64,000 nucleotides of DNA from Craspedostauros australis (taxonomy: Eukaryota > Bacillariophyta > Bacillariophyceae > Mastogloiales > Achnanthaceae), in contig JAMXDE010000012.1 in NCBI GenBank assembly GCA_026770025.1, positions 372,001-436,000 on the forward strand, written 5' to 3'. Made by a program: the position numbers and the translations under genes. The notes beneath the pieces were generated by a model. The model was not told the origin of the DNA, did not search any database, and was given only the letters and a program-made list of their open reading frames with translations. Shown piece after piece: positions 34,845 to 46,600 of this stretch (position 1 is its first letter; every line of letters starts with the position of its first letter).

Positions 34845-35998
34845 CTTGCTCGGTTCCTACTCCTGCGACTGAACGCTGCTATGTTGCGTTATGTTGTGTT
34901 GGTTGGTGCTTCCTGTTGTGCGTTTGTTGTTGGCGCCAGAGCAATGCACAATCAACAAAGTTCCGATGTTGCAGAATGAGTCGACGTTTGCAAACTGAGG
35001 AGGATTGTGACGGACTTTGCGAATCTCTTGGCGTGTTGTCCTCCTTTGTGTGGTTTGCAACACATCGGGGAGGAGAGAAGGCGAAATTTTGCGCAGCGCT
35101 TTCCCTCCACTCCTTGTTGCGTGGTGTGTCAGCGCAGGAACGTACTCGTGTTGGTGTCCACGGCGCGGCAGAGTCGGCGCGATAAGCCTGGGTGGCTTGC
35201 GCGATGTTGCACGTACGGCGAAGTTAGCCTGTCCCGTTGCCGCCGATCAGCAGCGGGTCATTGCGCGTCATCTGAAGCACATGTGCGTTAAGTCTGTGAC
35301 TTTGAGCCAACAATTTTCGGGTGGCTGTGCGGAATGACCGTTTGGAGACGTTGCACCTGTGTTTCGCGTACTTGGAAGGTCTTTTCTCGCGTTTGGCGGC
35401 CGCGGGTGATCGACCGAGTTCTTCTGCCTTCTTTTTTGTGCGACGGGCAGACGCTTCCGCTGCGCACATCAGAGTAGTCGTATGAATCGTCACTCCAACA
35501 AACCGAAACGGGATGGACGAAGAAAAAGACGGAGAGAGACGTTGCCGCAGTTGCCGTGACCATGCCGCGTTGTTTGGGTTTGTTCTTCTACCATCTCCTT
35601 CTTCTTCCCTCTTTTTCTTCGTTGACTTGGTTTGGAGCGTCGCGGATGTGTTGTTTCATTCCGCGGAGAGGGTGAGAGGACGTGCAAACCAAACTCGAGA
35701 GAGCACCGCGGACCATCACCACCATCTTCTTCATCATCATCATCATCATCACCACCACCGGCAACAACACAACAACAACAACGCTGATTCCATCCCAAGG
35801 AGACATTTTGTGTGAAATTGAACTCGTTCGTGCTACGCAGGAAGCCGGAGACTGAAGAGCATCACTTCTTGGTGGGTCAAGAACAAAACTGCACAGAAAA
35901 ATCGAGAATAGGGTGCTGGACACGACCGCAGTGTTCAAACAGCAACGAAACAAGCCGAGAGAAGACGAGACAAGGGATACTCTCTGGAAAGCACGAGG
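34845..35998. other. Divergent promoter region between kinesin and UFD1
   Basis: 1.15 kb. The left 120 bases are a C/A-rich leader for the kinesin (minus strand). A (CAT)n-(CAC)n-(AAC)n microsatellite lies at about 35715-35790, and the UFD1 leader (AGCAACGAAACAAGCC) ends at 35998. No gene is supported. Confidence 0.5.
35715..35790 (+). repeat. CAT/CAC/AAC compound microsatellite
   Basis: Trinucleotide runs (CAT)n then (CAC)n then (AAC)n, upstream of UFD1. Confidence 0.75.
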
Positions 35999-38027
35999 AT
36001 GATGAACTCATGGGCATTTCCCGGCGCTGGCGGCATGGGCGGTTACAGAAGCTCGCGGCGCTTCGAAGAGCAGTACCATTGCTACAGCGTCGCGTACGCT
36101 GACAAATCGCACTTGGAGGTAAGTTTGGATGACCCCTGAACACGAGTGCCCGTATGGCGCGTATTGTATCACATAAACACCATGCGCATTCGTGCGATGG
36201 CCTTCTGTGTCGCTGTGGTCGCATACGGGCCATTCGATCCCTCGCCGTCCCGCCTCATGGGGCGCAGACTCATTCTATACTCGGATATGGAGCAGTCCAT
36301 TGCGAGTAAGCAGCAGACTGTTCAGGATTGTATGGAAGACACCGTGGGTGTGTTGCTCCGCCATCCCACATCTTTGCTCCGAATGTGTCAACACATCATC
36401 ATGCTCACCAACCTCGGCTCTATTTCTCTGCTCGCACAATGATTTGAATGGGAAAATCCAAACACGGATGTGACGACGAAAATGGCGACAACAATGGCGA
36501 TGCCATGGATGCGCACTTGTGCTTCACATGCAAATACTCCACTCTACGACTATCGTCTTCATGACTTTGTGTGATGGTGGGGTTTTGCCCAACAACATCA
36601 AACGCATCAACGATTAAACGAACCGACAACGGACGCATGATTGCATCATTTGTGGATTTGGGCGGTGAATGTGATGATGGCGACTTACCAATTCGTGCAT
36701 ATGCTCATGTGTACATCAACATGGACATGGACACGGGCACGAACTATCATCATTCACGACGGCGGAATGAACCATGTCGGTGGTGGCGTCTTTTCTTGTT
36801 GACTATTCCATCAACAATCTATTCGATTGGTTGGCTTCAAATTGCCAAGCACACTTTTCCAAACCAATTGGATTTTGTTCTTGCGCATCAATCTGAAAAC
36901 TCCGGACATCTACGCACAAACAGAAAGGTGACAAGATCCTACTCCCTCCGTCCGCATTCGATCAGCTGGCACGGCTGCAGGTGGATTATCCCATGCTGTT
37001 TCGTCTCACATCAACAACAGACACGAACATGACACATTGTGGCGTGCTGGAATTCACAGCAGAGGAAGGCACGTGCTACATCCCCTTCTGGATGATGCAG
37101 AACTTGCTCATTGAGGAAGGTGCCGTCATCACAGTCAGCAACGTCAGCCTGCCCAAGGCCACCTTCGTGAAGCTCCAACCGCAACATGTCGACTTCCTCG
37201 AGATTTCCAACCCGCGTGCTGTGTTGGAGCATGCTCTTCGCAACTTCTCTTGCGTGACCAAGGGCGACGTCATACAGATCCCATACAACAACAAGAACTT
37301 CCACTTTGCATTGAAGGAGGTCGAGCCACAGGACGCTGCGTGCATCATCGAAACGGATTGCAACGTCGACTTTGATGCCCCGGTTGGTTACCAGGAGCCA
37401 AACTACAACAAGTCAGAGACATCGGGCCCTGGCTCCACAGGCGATGCCAGATCTTCGCAATGCCCAAGTCCCACCACGCTTTCGACGGCATCGTCCATAC
37501 CATCCCAGATGGTCGACGATGAAACGTCAAAGCCAAAGGGAACGCAAATCATCGACGGCAAGATCTTACGTCCGGATGAAGACGAAGAAGACACTGCCCC
37601 GCAGTCCAAGATGCTGGCGAAACGAACAGGTGCAACTGGGGTGCAAAAGAACGCGGCCATACCCGAGGCCGCTCCGGAGGTGGACTACTGGGCTGTCGTG
37701 GCTGGAGACGGAGCACGGCTGGACGGCAAGAAGAACAAGCCGTTGAAGGACAAGGATGGAAACGAGGTTGATATCCGTCAGCTGCGTGCCGAGGCGGCAG
37801 CTCGGCGAGAAAAGGAAATGGCGGAGCGCATGGCGAAATCCTCGTTATCCTCCACGAGCGGAAAGCTCCTTGCGGATGGGGCGGATGCCGGGTCGTTGCA
37901 ACCTGAAGCAGCAGCAGCAGCGAAGCCTGCACCAGCGGCAAAGCGCAAGTCGCGGATAGGATCCAAGTTTTCGCGCTTGAAGAATTCCGGCACCGCCTTC
38001 CAAGGCTCATCCAACACAATGAAGTGA
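35999..38027 (+). CDS. UFD1: Ubiquitin fusion degradation protein 1 (UFD1), two exons
   Basis: Cofactor that, with NPL4, brings ubiquitylated substrates to the p97/CDC48 ATPase (ERAD and related extraction). Exons 35999-36118 and 36924-38027; intron 36119-36923 (805 nt, the longest here; GTAAGT...ACAG, phase 0); 407 residues. The splice joins YHCYSVAYADKSHLE to KGDKILLPPSAFDQLARLQV, matching the conserved UT3 start. Then follow YPMLFRLTSTTDTNMTHCGV, TCYIPFWMMQNLLIEEG, ALRNFSCVTKGDVI and CNVDFDAPVGY, all invariant UFD1 blocks. The C-terminal half (from about 205) is divergent and low complexity, with RLDGKKNKPLKD echoing the CDC48/NPL4-binding tail. It lacks a signal peptide, so this is the host cytosolic/nuclear form rather than the plastid-import (SELMA) paralogue known from such algae. 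Confidence 0.94.
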
Positions 38028-39021
38028 GAGGATGAAGCGAAGTGCTCGATGGTATACATTGGTACGAGTATGGCAGAACAGTCAATTTCCGCATGGCTGC
38101 GGTATCCAATGGTTCGTGTCCCTGCCATATTCCTGGATATCACTTGGTGAGAACAAGCCATACATGGAGCACAGCGAAGACGACAGCCACAGGTCGAACT
38201 CTTGACACAGCATCACGAGAGGACGCACTGCGGGAGTACATACAAGTACGAACACTCTTTTCTCCGAAATCACACACAGGAAATCAATCCAGATTCACGC
38301 AACCTATTTTCAGTGATCTGGGTCTTTCTGCTCGGAGAGAGAGAATGGCAAAATAGCACTTATTATCAATATGATACTCGTCATGTTATGCAATGTCATG
38401 CCATGCCATCTCCTTTGCCAGCATGCAATTACCGTCTAAGTGGTGAGTGTTCGTGGAGTGTGTCGCACGCCCTTGTGCAACGTCGCTTGCTTATTTATTT
38501 CAGCAAGAAGTGCAATAGTATTATTCAAAACTGCATTTTGTGCGAAGGGAGGATGATGATTTGGCAAGCTCATTGTACGAGTACTCGTGGAAGTACCAAT
38601 GGCAGCAACAGCGACAGCAGTGGCGGCCGTAAAGTCGTGGCTGCACTCCACAATACGATCGACGCAGGGCTATCGGAAGGGATTCTCCATTCGCTGTTGC
38701 TTGCGGTTGCTTCGGTTGTCAACAATGGAATCACAAAGAGGCAGACCTCGGAAAGGTGGAGCATTGCATGGTATTATGCTCGTACGTCAGCGTGTGTAGA
38801 GTACGAGTATAATGTAATACGATGCAAATGCTCCACCATGCCGAGCGAAGCTGAGTGCATTTCTCTGGTAAGCTCGTCAACAACTGCTGCTATTCTGCAC
38901 GAATTCACAAGCACGCAGAGTGTAGGTAAAATGTTCTGGGATGCGTTACTTTGTGATCCGCTCTTTTTGCCATCGTCGTCTGTCTCGCCGCGCTGGAGTC
39001 CAGCACAACACCAGTCTTTGT
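38028..39021. other. 3' flanks of convergent UFD1 and phytoene synthase genes
   Basis: 994 bases with GTAC-rich words, including TACGAGTACTCGTG (38576-38589) and GAGTACGAGTA (38800-38810). A 302-codon plus-strand frame (38202-39110) runs into the antisense of phytoene synthase and is not believed to be a gene. Confidence 0.5.
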
Positions 39022-41256
39022 CTATTCGTCAACGACGGGCTCGTCACCTGGGAATGGAACGGTCTTGGAGATGTCCAAGGTACGGTACCATGAGAATGGG
39101 ATCTTGCTGATCTTCTCCCACTTGCCGACGTACGCTCTCGTGGTGAGAGTGTCGTAGCCGTTGGCCTCGATCTTGTCCAGGATGGCGCCGTACGCATCCA
39201 ACGACAGCTGGACGGGAAGGCGGCTCTCGGGGGCGAGCATGAAGACACCTCGCCGTGCTCTTCGGTAGTACATCCTCGCTCTGTCGATCTGGTACTTCAT
39301 CATGTCCACGTAATTCTGATCCAGCTTTTGGGCAAGTATTTGTTCTTCTGTGACGCCGAATTTTGCCATGTCGTCGTACGGTAAGTACACCCGCCCTCTC
39401 TGAACAGCATCCTCACCGACGTCGCGCAGGATGTTGGTGAGCTGGAAGGCAACGCCCAGCGAGAGAGCTGGCTCACTGTCGGATCATCAAGGAGTTGCGG
39501 TTGGGGAGTGGTTCCAATGTCGCGCAGACGTGCGGGCCAGAATTGATGAACGAAAAGACCCAGAAAAGTTGGCGAGTCCAGAGAGATGTGATGTGCAGCG
39601 GTTGCATCCGAGCAAAGCAAAAACAAGAGGGGTTGCCCACACATCGTTTGTTGTTTACGTTATGGATGCCGCGCCGTCGGCATTGCCATGATGGCCACGA
39701 TGAGATCAAGTATCGTCAAGATTGAGGATATCCCGCGTCAGGCGTCCATGTTTGAATGTGCGCATGTGGTTTGATGGAGACGAGCGGCACATGACCGTCA
39801 TGTTTCGAATAATGACGGAAGGCAGGAAGATCGGGGCGGGTAGGCCGGTCGTTGCCAATTCGAAGGAAGACAACGACACGAATGCCAATGCCGAAGCCAA
39901 TCGATGTCGTTCCAACCAACATCAGTGAAAACCGATGAGACAGTGAATCCAGAGAAGCGAGAAGGGAATGGAGGACAATACATTGGTGTGAGATGACAGT
40001 GGAACCATGGGCTTGCTTTGAGCCTGGATGGACACAAGACAGCAGCAGTGGCAATGGTAACATCATCATCATGACTGAGCTGGATGCTGGTCCCAACGAT
40101 GAGTTCACTGAAATGCCGCAACTTGAACACAAGTTCAACGCAAGTGCAGCGCATGAAGATGAAGATGAGACGACACGTACCGTGCGATATCCTCGTTGTA
40201 ACCTTGTGCGCAGCCAAAGACGGGGAGACTCATGAGACCGACGGTTCCGGCGACGCGGTAGCAGTAGAGATGCAGCTCGTCGAAGCTGTCGTATCGACTC
40301 TGGCCGAGGTCAGGGACGTCCATGAGCATGCCGCGGACCATATCCATGAAGGGTGTTATTGGCAGGGTGGGGTAATTGACAAGAACATCGAGCATGCAGA
40401 GATCGTAGACGTCGACGACGTCGCCGTACTTCCAAAGATTCTCCAGCCGCATCTCCCACTGGGCCAGGTCCGAGAGCATCTCGTCGTCGTTGTCGCGGGG
40501 CGCATCGACGATTTCATCCGTTCGTCGGCACCAGACGTAGATGGCCCAGATGGCCTCCTTGGGGGCTTCCGGCAGGGTCTGGGATCCGAGATAGAAGGTC
40601 TTGGCGAATGCGCCAGTGACCTCGCCAGATTCCAGGTAGGCCTTTCGGATGACCTCGTTGATCCTGTCCAATTCGCCCGATGTGTAGGTGGCGGAGTCTG
40701 TCTGCTGCTCCCGCTTCTCGAAGAGACCCTGGGGCGCCTTGGATCGGAGGTAGGTAGCGCACTGCTGGACTTCCTCCTGAGTTGCGAACGTGGCCAGCTC
40801 GTGGCCCACCTCCTTGATGACCTCGTCGTTGATTCCGAGAATCTGTGGAGGCGCTGATGTGGAAGCAGCCACTGGCGTTGGCGCAGACCCATCCTTCATG
40901 CGGGCCAGTATCTCGTCCTTTGCCTTCTGCAGGGCCGCCTCCGCCTGCGAGGATGCCTTGACGGCTTCGAAGTCGATGACCTTGCCGCCCTCCATTTCCT
41001 TTCCAGATGCGATTTGGACGTTGATGTCCTTGTCGTTGCTGGCATCGCTGCCATCGCTGTTGCCGTCATCACCAGGCCCCATCGTTTGACCGGCCGTGTT
41101 CGGAGAAGGTTTGAGGGTGGACAGGAGCGCCGAAGTTGGCACCGACGTCTGTGCCTGTCGGTGGCTGGAGACGATGCCAACATTGGGACAGACAAAGCCA
41201 GTCGCTGCCGATGGGAGAGCGATGGCAAGCGCGAGTGCCGATGTTGCGATCTTCAT
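39022..41256 (-). CDS. PSY: Phytoene synthase, plastid-targeted, two exons
   Basis: Condenses two geranylgeranyl diphosphates to phytoene, the first committed carotenoid step, inside the plastid. Exons 41256-40181 and 39475-39022; intron 40180-39476 (705 nt, GTACGT...ACAG, phase 2); 509 residues. Residues 1-20 are a signal peptide (MKIATSALALAIALPSAATG), followed at once by F21-V-C-P, a heterokont ASAFAP-like motif, then a Ser/Thr-rich transit stretch. Residues 45-185 are a poorly conserved extension. The catalytic domain runs from about 190: AFAKTFYLGSQTLP, the first Asp-rich motif DEIVD near 246-250, RGMLMDVPD, and after the splice LGVAFQLTNILRDVGEDA with the second motif DVGED near 377-381, then GRVYLPYDD. 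Both metal-binding motifs are intact, so it should be active. Confidence 0.93.
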
Positions 41257-41777
41257 GGTGGTGTAGTGTGGTATGATGTGATGTGGCGATGGCCAGTCTT
41301 GATGTCACTTCGGTGCTTGGCTGTTGATGTCTCTTTCTTGCTTTCTGCTTCCTTGCTTGGTTGATGGAAAGTTGATGGGTCGTTGCAACACTCTACTCGA
41401 GTAACGGAGCACAATTACGAGCTACGGCACTCTCTGAAGGAAGGAAATGATGAGGAAGAGCGCGAGTGCTTGTGCTTGTCTGAACAGGCACGAGAGAATA
41501 CGAGAAGGCGTGAGGGTATGAGTTACGGATGGCAGAAAAGTCCGCGGTGGTTGGTTCCGTGAGGACTTGTGCTTGTGTGGTGATCGTACGAATGCAACGG
41601 TGGCTCAAACATACCAATACCCACGAGTACAGACAGAGAACTGGGCCCTGTGCACCATACTCACTCAACTCTACGCCACGAGTACCTGTACTGAATGGAT
41701 GTGATCTGGTGATCTGGTGGCGCCATGTGTGCGTGTGGTGCAGCGTCGTGGATGTCGACGTTGCTCACATCACATCA

Positions 41778-41812
41778 CCGTGCCATCACCACGCCATCAC
41801 CACGCCATCACC
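41778..41812 (+). repeat. CCATCACCACG tandem repeat
   Basis: About three units between the phytoene synthase and myosin genes. Confidence 0.7.
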
Positions 41813-42147
41813 TCACGCGCAATACTGTCTTCGTCTTCGGATTCCCACGAACAGCCACGAAATGGTGGGCCTGGTCATGCTCCAGTGTTCTTGTTCTCGT
41901 GCGCACATCGAATCCATCACGCGAATGGACGCACTTGGACGTCGGCACAGATTCTTCCCGCCGTTCGTTCGTCCCTTCTTCAACAACGGTTACTCAGATG
42001 GAGGTACTCTGAACACCAATATGGTATACTGGTATTGTTTCAGTACCATGTCCGTAATACCCTCTCGAAGTTGCTGCCAATGATTCGCCTCACAAAATTG
42101 GGAAGACTCACATCAAATGATGCACTATCCTTGGTTCCTGCTCTCTT

Positions 42148-42178
42148 GTCTTGTCTTGTCTCGTCTCGTCTTTTCTTG
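42148..42178 (+). repeat. TCTTG/TCTCG pentanucleotide repeat
   Basis: Five to six pentamer units in the phytoene synthase-myosin intergenic region. Confidence 0.7.
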
Positions 42179-43691
42179 TGGCCTGTCAGATGACGATGTC
42201 CAGGTAATGCGTGATTATTTGTACATAATAGTACATATAGTATGGTCTGCTTGGGAGATGTGTGATCGGATGTTGGTGGTGCATCGCAACCCCGACGCCC
42301 GTTGCAGTTGCACCGTGCGCACATGAATCTCCTCCGTTGATAGCTGCCTTGCTGGGATGACGATCCTGTGGCAATAATTTCATGGAGTACTCTGGTGAGT
42401 CCACTTCTTTGCTTTTTTAGGATCGCATGGTGCCATGTCCAGATCTTCCCATGAAGAGTTGGACAGGCACAGAGTGAGAGAGAGGAGGGAACGCCTCACG
42501 ATCAGCAACGCAGTTCGAGATCATTGAAGTATGGAATGCTGTTTGTGCAAGCACCCTTCCCTACTCTATTCTCCTCACATGCATGGGAGACGGTATGTGG
42601 TATTACTGAGTGCATTGGGCATGCTGCAATCAATAGAGAGTCGACCTCTGCGAGTGGAGAATGGAGACAAAGAGAGAGAGAGATGAGAAGAATACTCCAC
42701 GCAGACTCTTCGCGTAGTCTTCCAAGAGGAACCTTGATGTGCCCCATCACGCAGCGTGAGCACAACATCGCGCAGCTCGAACGAGATCTTCCTGTCGTTG
42801 TTAACCTCCATTTAACGTCGATGTGTAACATCTGTCGCATGCAAATCCTATTTTCCACCCGTTGAGCGAGCCAGACGAGCAAGGATGTCAAGTCGAATGA
42901 ATCAGGTGTTGGAGGGAGTCGGCTTGACACGTCGCGAAATTATTATCCGTGACGGTGACACCGCGCAAATCAATTCTGACGGAACGGGACTGGAACACAC
43001 AAGGACGGATCCACGCGAGAAAGTGAGGCGCAACCGTCATTTGTGAGTTCCGCTGGATCGAACAAGAATCAACGCGAAAGAGCCAAAGAGAGAAAGGGAA
43101 ACAACTGGCAAGGACAGCGAACACCAAAGAGGGAGGCAGAGAGAGACACGGACCGTGTGGTCACTGTGGCACGAGAAAACTTCGCTCGCTCCGCGCAATC
43201 TTCTGTTTGCCAAAGCCAACAAGAACAACAACAGCGAAAAACAGCCAAACAACCAAAAATAATCTTTGCGTCGAGGTTGCTCCATCATCAATCACAACAC
43301 AGACGCAGCCGCAGAGACCAAAGCCAACGCCCACATCAGGCTTCCAAGGTTGTTGGTCTTCAACGCAGCAGCGCCGACCTCATTCCCGACGACCCTTGGA
43401 AGTGTTTCCGGAGACAGCTCTCTCTCTCTCCAGAGCGCATAGACGAGCGGTTGCCGCTGGATCCATCCAAACCTCCATCCAACTGACCAACAAACTGCTC
43501 CACCGTATCCAAACGGAAGCTGCGGCGGCACATCATCCCACCTGTGCCGATTCCGTGACTCTTGTCAGCGTCGGATCTCACCCACGCCACACTGACAAAG
43601 CTTGTCACAACACCAGTGACCCCTCATCCTACCGAGCCATAGTGACAGAAGCAGCAGCAGTAGCAACAGCAACAACAACAACGGCTAAACC

Positions 43692-46600
43692 ATGGAGGAG
43701 GGTGCCTATGTGTGGTGCTCCGACTCCACCGGCGACGAAGCATGGATGCTCGCGGAGGTCTTGAAGAAAGGCGACGACAAGCTCGAACTCCAGCAGGTCA
43801 ACAAGAAGGACAACGTGTTCACCCGCCTTCCGGAAGAACAGGCCGAGGAGAGCGCCGTCAAGAAGTTCCAGGGTGTCGAGCTGGCCAACACACCGCTCAG
43901 CGAGCAGGAGCAAGCCGAAGGTCTGGACAATGACCTCATCGCGCTTCCCCACTTGCACGAACCGGCAATCTTGCATGCCATCGCGGAGCGTTTCTTTCGC
44001 GGCAAGATCTACACATGGACTGGCCCTGTGCTCATCGCCGTCAATCCGTTCCAGCGCCTTCCCCTGTACTCCGATGTAAGTTGTTGTGACCGCCATCAGG
44101 GTCATTCGTTTCCTTCCTTCGTGCTTTGCTACCTGTCTTGCCACCAATCTCGCTGTCTGTCTTGCTACCACTGCTCTGGTACACCCTGCACCGAACGTTG
44201 GACGTTCAGTATGCGGAATACAGGATGCAGCATTGCATGCAGGCATCTTTCATCCATCGATTCCGGTTTGGTGCCTTGCAATGTCATGGCGTATCTCGCC
44301 TTGGCGCCCTTCATTGGTCCTCCATCGCAAGCACGAGACATCAATATTCTCACTTTACCTGCTCTATGGATCCCAATTCAATCACTCCACTCGTATCCAT
44401 CATGAACATGGATGGCGACGATGACTCGATTCATGCCCATGCATTGGACCATCTAACCAACGAAATGGACCGACACATGTGACCAACTCCATTTGACCAT
44501 CCGAACAACAGGAAATCTTGGAATCGTACCGTAGTGAGGGTCTCTTCCGTTCCCAGGGAATGGGAGGAGGCAAGTCTGACTTGGACCCGCACATCTTCGC
44601 CATCGCCGACCGTTCCTACCGTCAAATGATGAGCGAGAAGCGCAAATCTCAATCCATCCTCATTTCAGGAGAGTCTGGAGCAGGAAAAACCGAATCCACC
44701 AAGATCGTCATGTCGTATCTCACCAAGCTCGGAGGTATGGGTGTGGAACAGGACGAGAGCGGAGAGCTCTCCATCATGCAGCGTGTCCTGCAATCCAACC
44801 CCGTCCTCGAGGCCTTCGGTAACGCCCGGACCCTGCGAAATGACAACTCCTCACGTTTCGGTAAATTCATCGAGCTCGGCTTCAGCCGCGCAGGTCATCT
44901 GCTGGGAGCCAAGGTCCAGACCTACCTCCTTGAGAAGGTCCGCCTCGCCTTCCACGCCTCTGGAGAACGCAACTACCACATCTTCTACCAGCTTCTTCGC
45001 GGTGCCACGGAAGAGCAGAAGCAGAAATTCGGCCTCATGGAGGGAAGCACCGGCGGCGTGGAACTTTGCAACCACTACTACTACACAAAGCAGGGAGGCG
45101 CGCCGCAGCTGCGAGAATTCACGGACGAAGATGGTCTGGCGTACACACTCAAGGCCATGCGGGCCCTTGGTTGGGGCGACGACCTCGTCGACGCCGTGCT
45201 TTCGATCATCGCCGGTATCGTGCATCTCGGAGAGATCGCCTTCAAAACGAAGCCAAGTGACTCCGGACAGGATGCGGCCGACATCGAGGACACGGGACCC
45301 ATGGACCGCGCCGCATCCTTGCTTGGTGTGGACGTGGAGGGAATGAAGACAGCCCTCACCGAGAAGGTCATGGTGACTCGTGGCGAAGAAATTCGAAAGG
45401 AGCTGACTCCAGAGAGTGCCAACGACGCAAGAGATGCGCTCGCGAAGACCATCTACGGAGCGCTCTTTCTCTGGATCGTGGAGCAGGTCAACAAGAGTAT
45501 CTGCTGGAAGAACGACGGCGACGTCCGATCCTCCGTCGGAGTGTTGGATATTTTCGGATTCGAATGCTTCGCCATCAACTCCTTCGAACAGCTGTGTATC
45601 AACTTCACGAACGAAGCACTGCAACAACAGTTCAACAAGTTCATCTTCAAGCTCGAACAGGCCGAGTACGAGAGCGAACAGATCGAATGGGCGTTCATTT
45701 CCTTCCCAGATAACCAGGACTGTCTCGACACCATCCAGAAGAGCAAGGTCGGAATCCTGTCCATGCTTGACGATGAATGCCGTCTGCCACGAGGTAGCGA
45801 CAGGAACTGGGCGAAGCGCATGTACCAGCAGTACCTCCCCAGCAAGAACCAGTCCGTCTCCGACAACACACGCTTCCATGCAACCAAGATCCAACAGGCG
45901 AAGGCCTTCTTCTGCGTGCGTCACTTCGCCGGTCTGGTGGAGTACAGAGCCGAAACCAACTTCATGGAGAAGAACAAGGACGAGATCCCCCTTGCTGCAC
46001 AGACCTTGTTCGAGACCGCGCCATCACAACTGATGAAGGACGTGTACTCCATCCAGAAACGCGAGACGGAGGATCGCTCGCCAGGCGACAAACCAGCAAA
46101 GGGTCCAGCCCGATCCAAGACCGTCGGACAGCAATTCAAGAGCCAGCTGACGAGCTTGATCGCTAGCGTCGAAAAGACGGATCCGCATTACATCCGTTGT
46201 CTGAAGCCCAACGATGCAGCGAAGCCAAAGATGCTCACCCGCAAGCGCCTCACAGAACAGCTCCGGTACGGTGGTGTCTTGGAGGCCGTGCGTGTTGCCC
46301 GTGCTGGATACCCTGTGCGGTTGACGCACACTTCGTTCTTCCAGAGATACCGCATGCTCCTCCCTTCCGTCCCCGACGAGAAGATCCCGTGGAGCATGGA
46401 GGGACAGGATGCTCAGACTCTGTGTGTGTCTCTCCTTGTCGCATGCCTCGAGGAGGGCAAGAAGCAGGAGCAGCTCAAGGCAGATGGCAAGGTCGATCCG
46501 AAGGAACCGGGTATCTCTCGGTCCGAGAAGATCCGCAGAATGCAAAACCAACCCATCGCCATGATCTTCCCACAGACAGATGTGCAGCTCGGTCTCACCA

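Larger units (their letters stand above)
41257..43691. other. Divergent promoter region between phytoene synthase and myosin
   Basis: 2.4 kb. Left edge: C/A-rich leader of phytoene synthase (minus strand). It contains an 11-12 nt tandem repeat of CCATCACCACG type (about 41778-41812) and a TCTTG/TCTCG pentanucleotide run (about 42148-42178). From about 43040 the plus strand becomes purine- and C/A-rich, ending AACAACAACAACGGCTAAACC before the myosin ATG, so the myosin leader may exceed 600 nt. Open frames in between (for example plus 41529-42083 and 43207-43764) have no recognisable product. Confidence 0.5.

Noticed and set aside
35999..38027. UFD1 as a plastid-import (SELMA) paralogue
   Set aside because: The N terminus (MMNSWAFPGAGGMGG) is not a signal peptide; the protein matches host UFD1.
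38202..39110. 302-codon plus-strand open frame between UFD1 and phytoene synthase
   Set aside because: Runs antisense into the phytoene synthase C terminus; composition not protein-like; region carries 3'-flank motifs.
43629..44246. 205-codon minus-strand open frame over the myosin start
   Set aside because: Antisense shadow of myosin exon 1, which is clearly coding.
44851..45924. 357-codon minus-strand open frame within the myosin motor
   Set aside because: Antisense shadow of the conserved motor domain.
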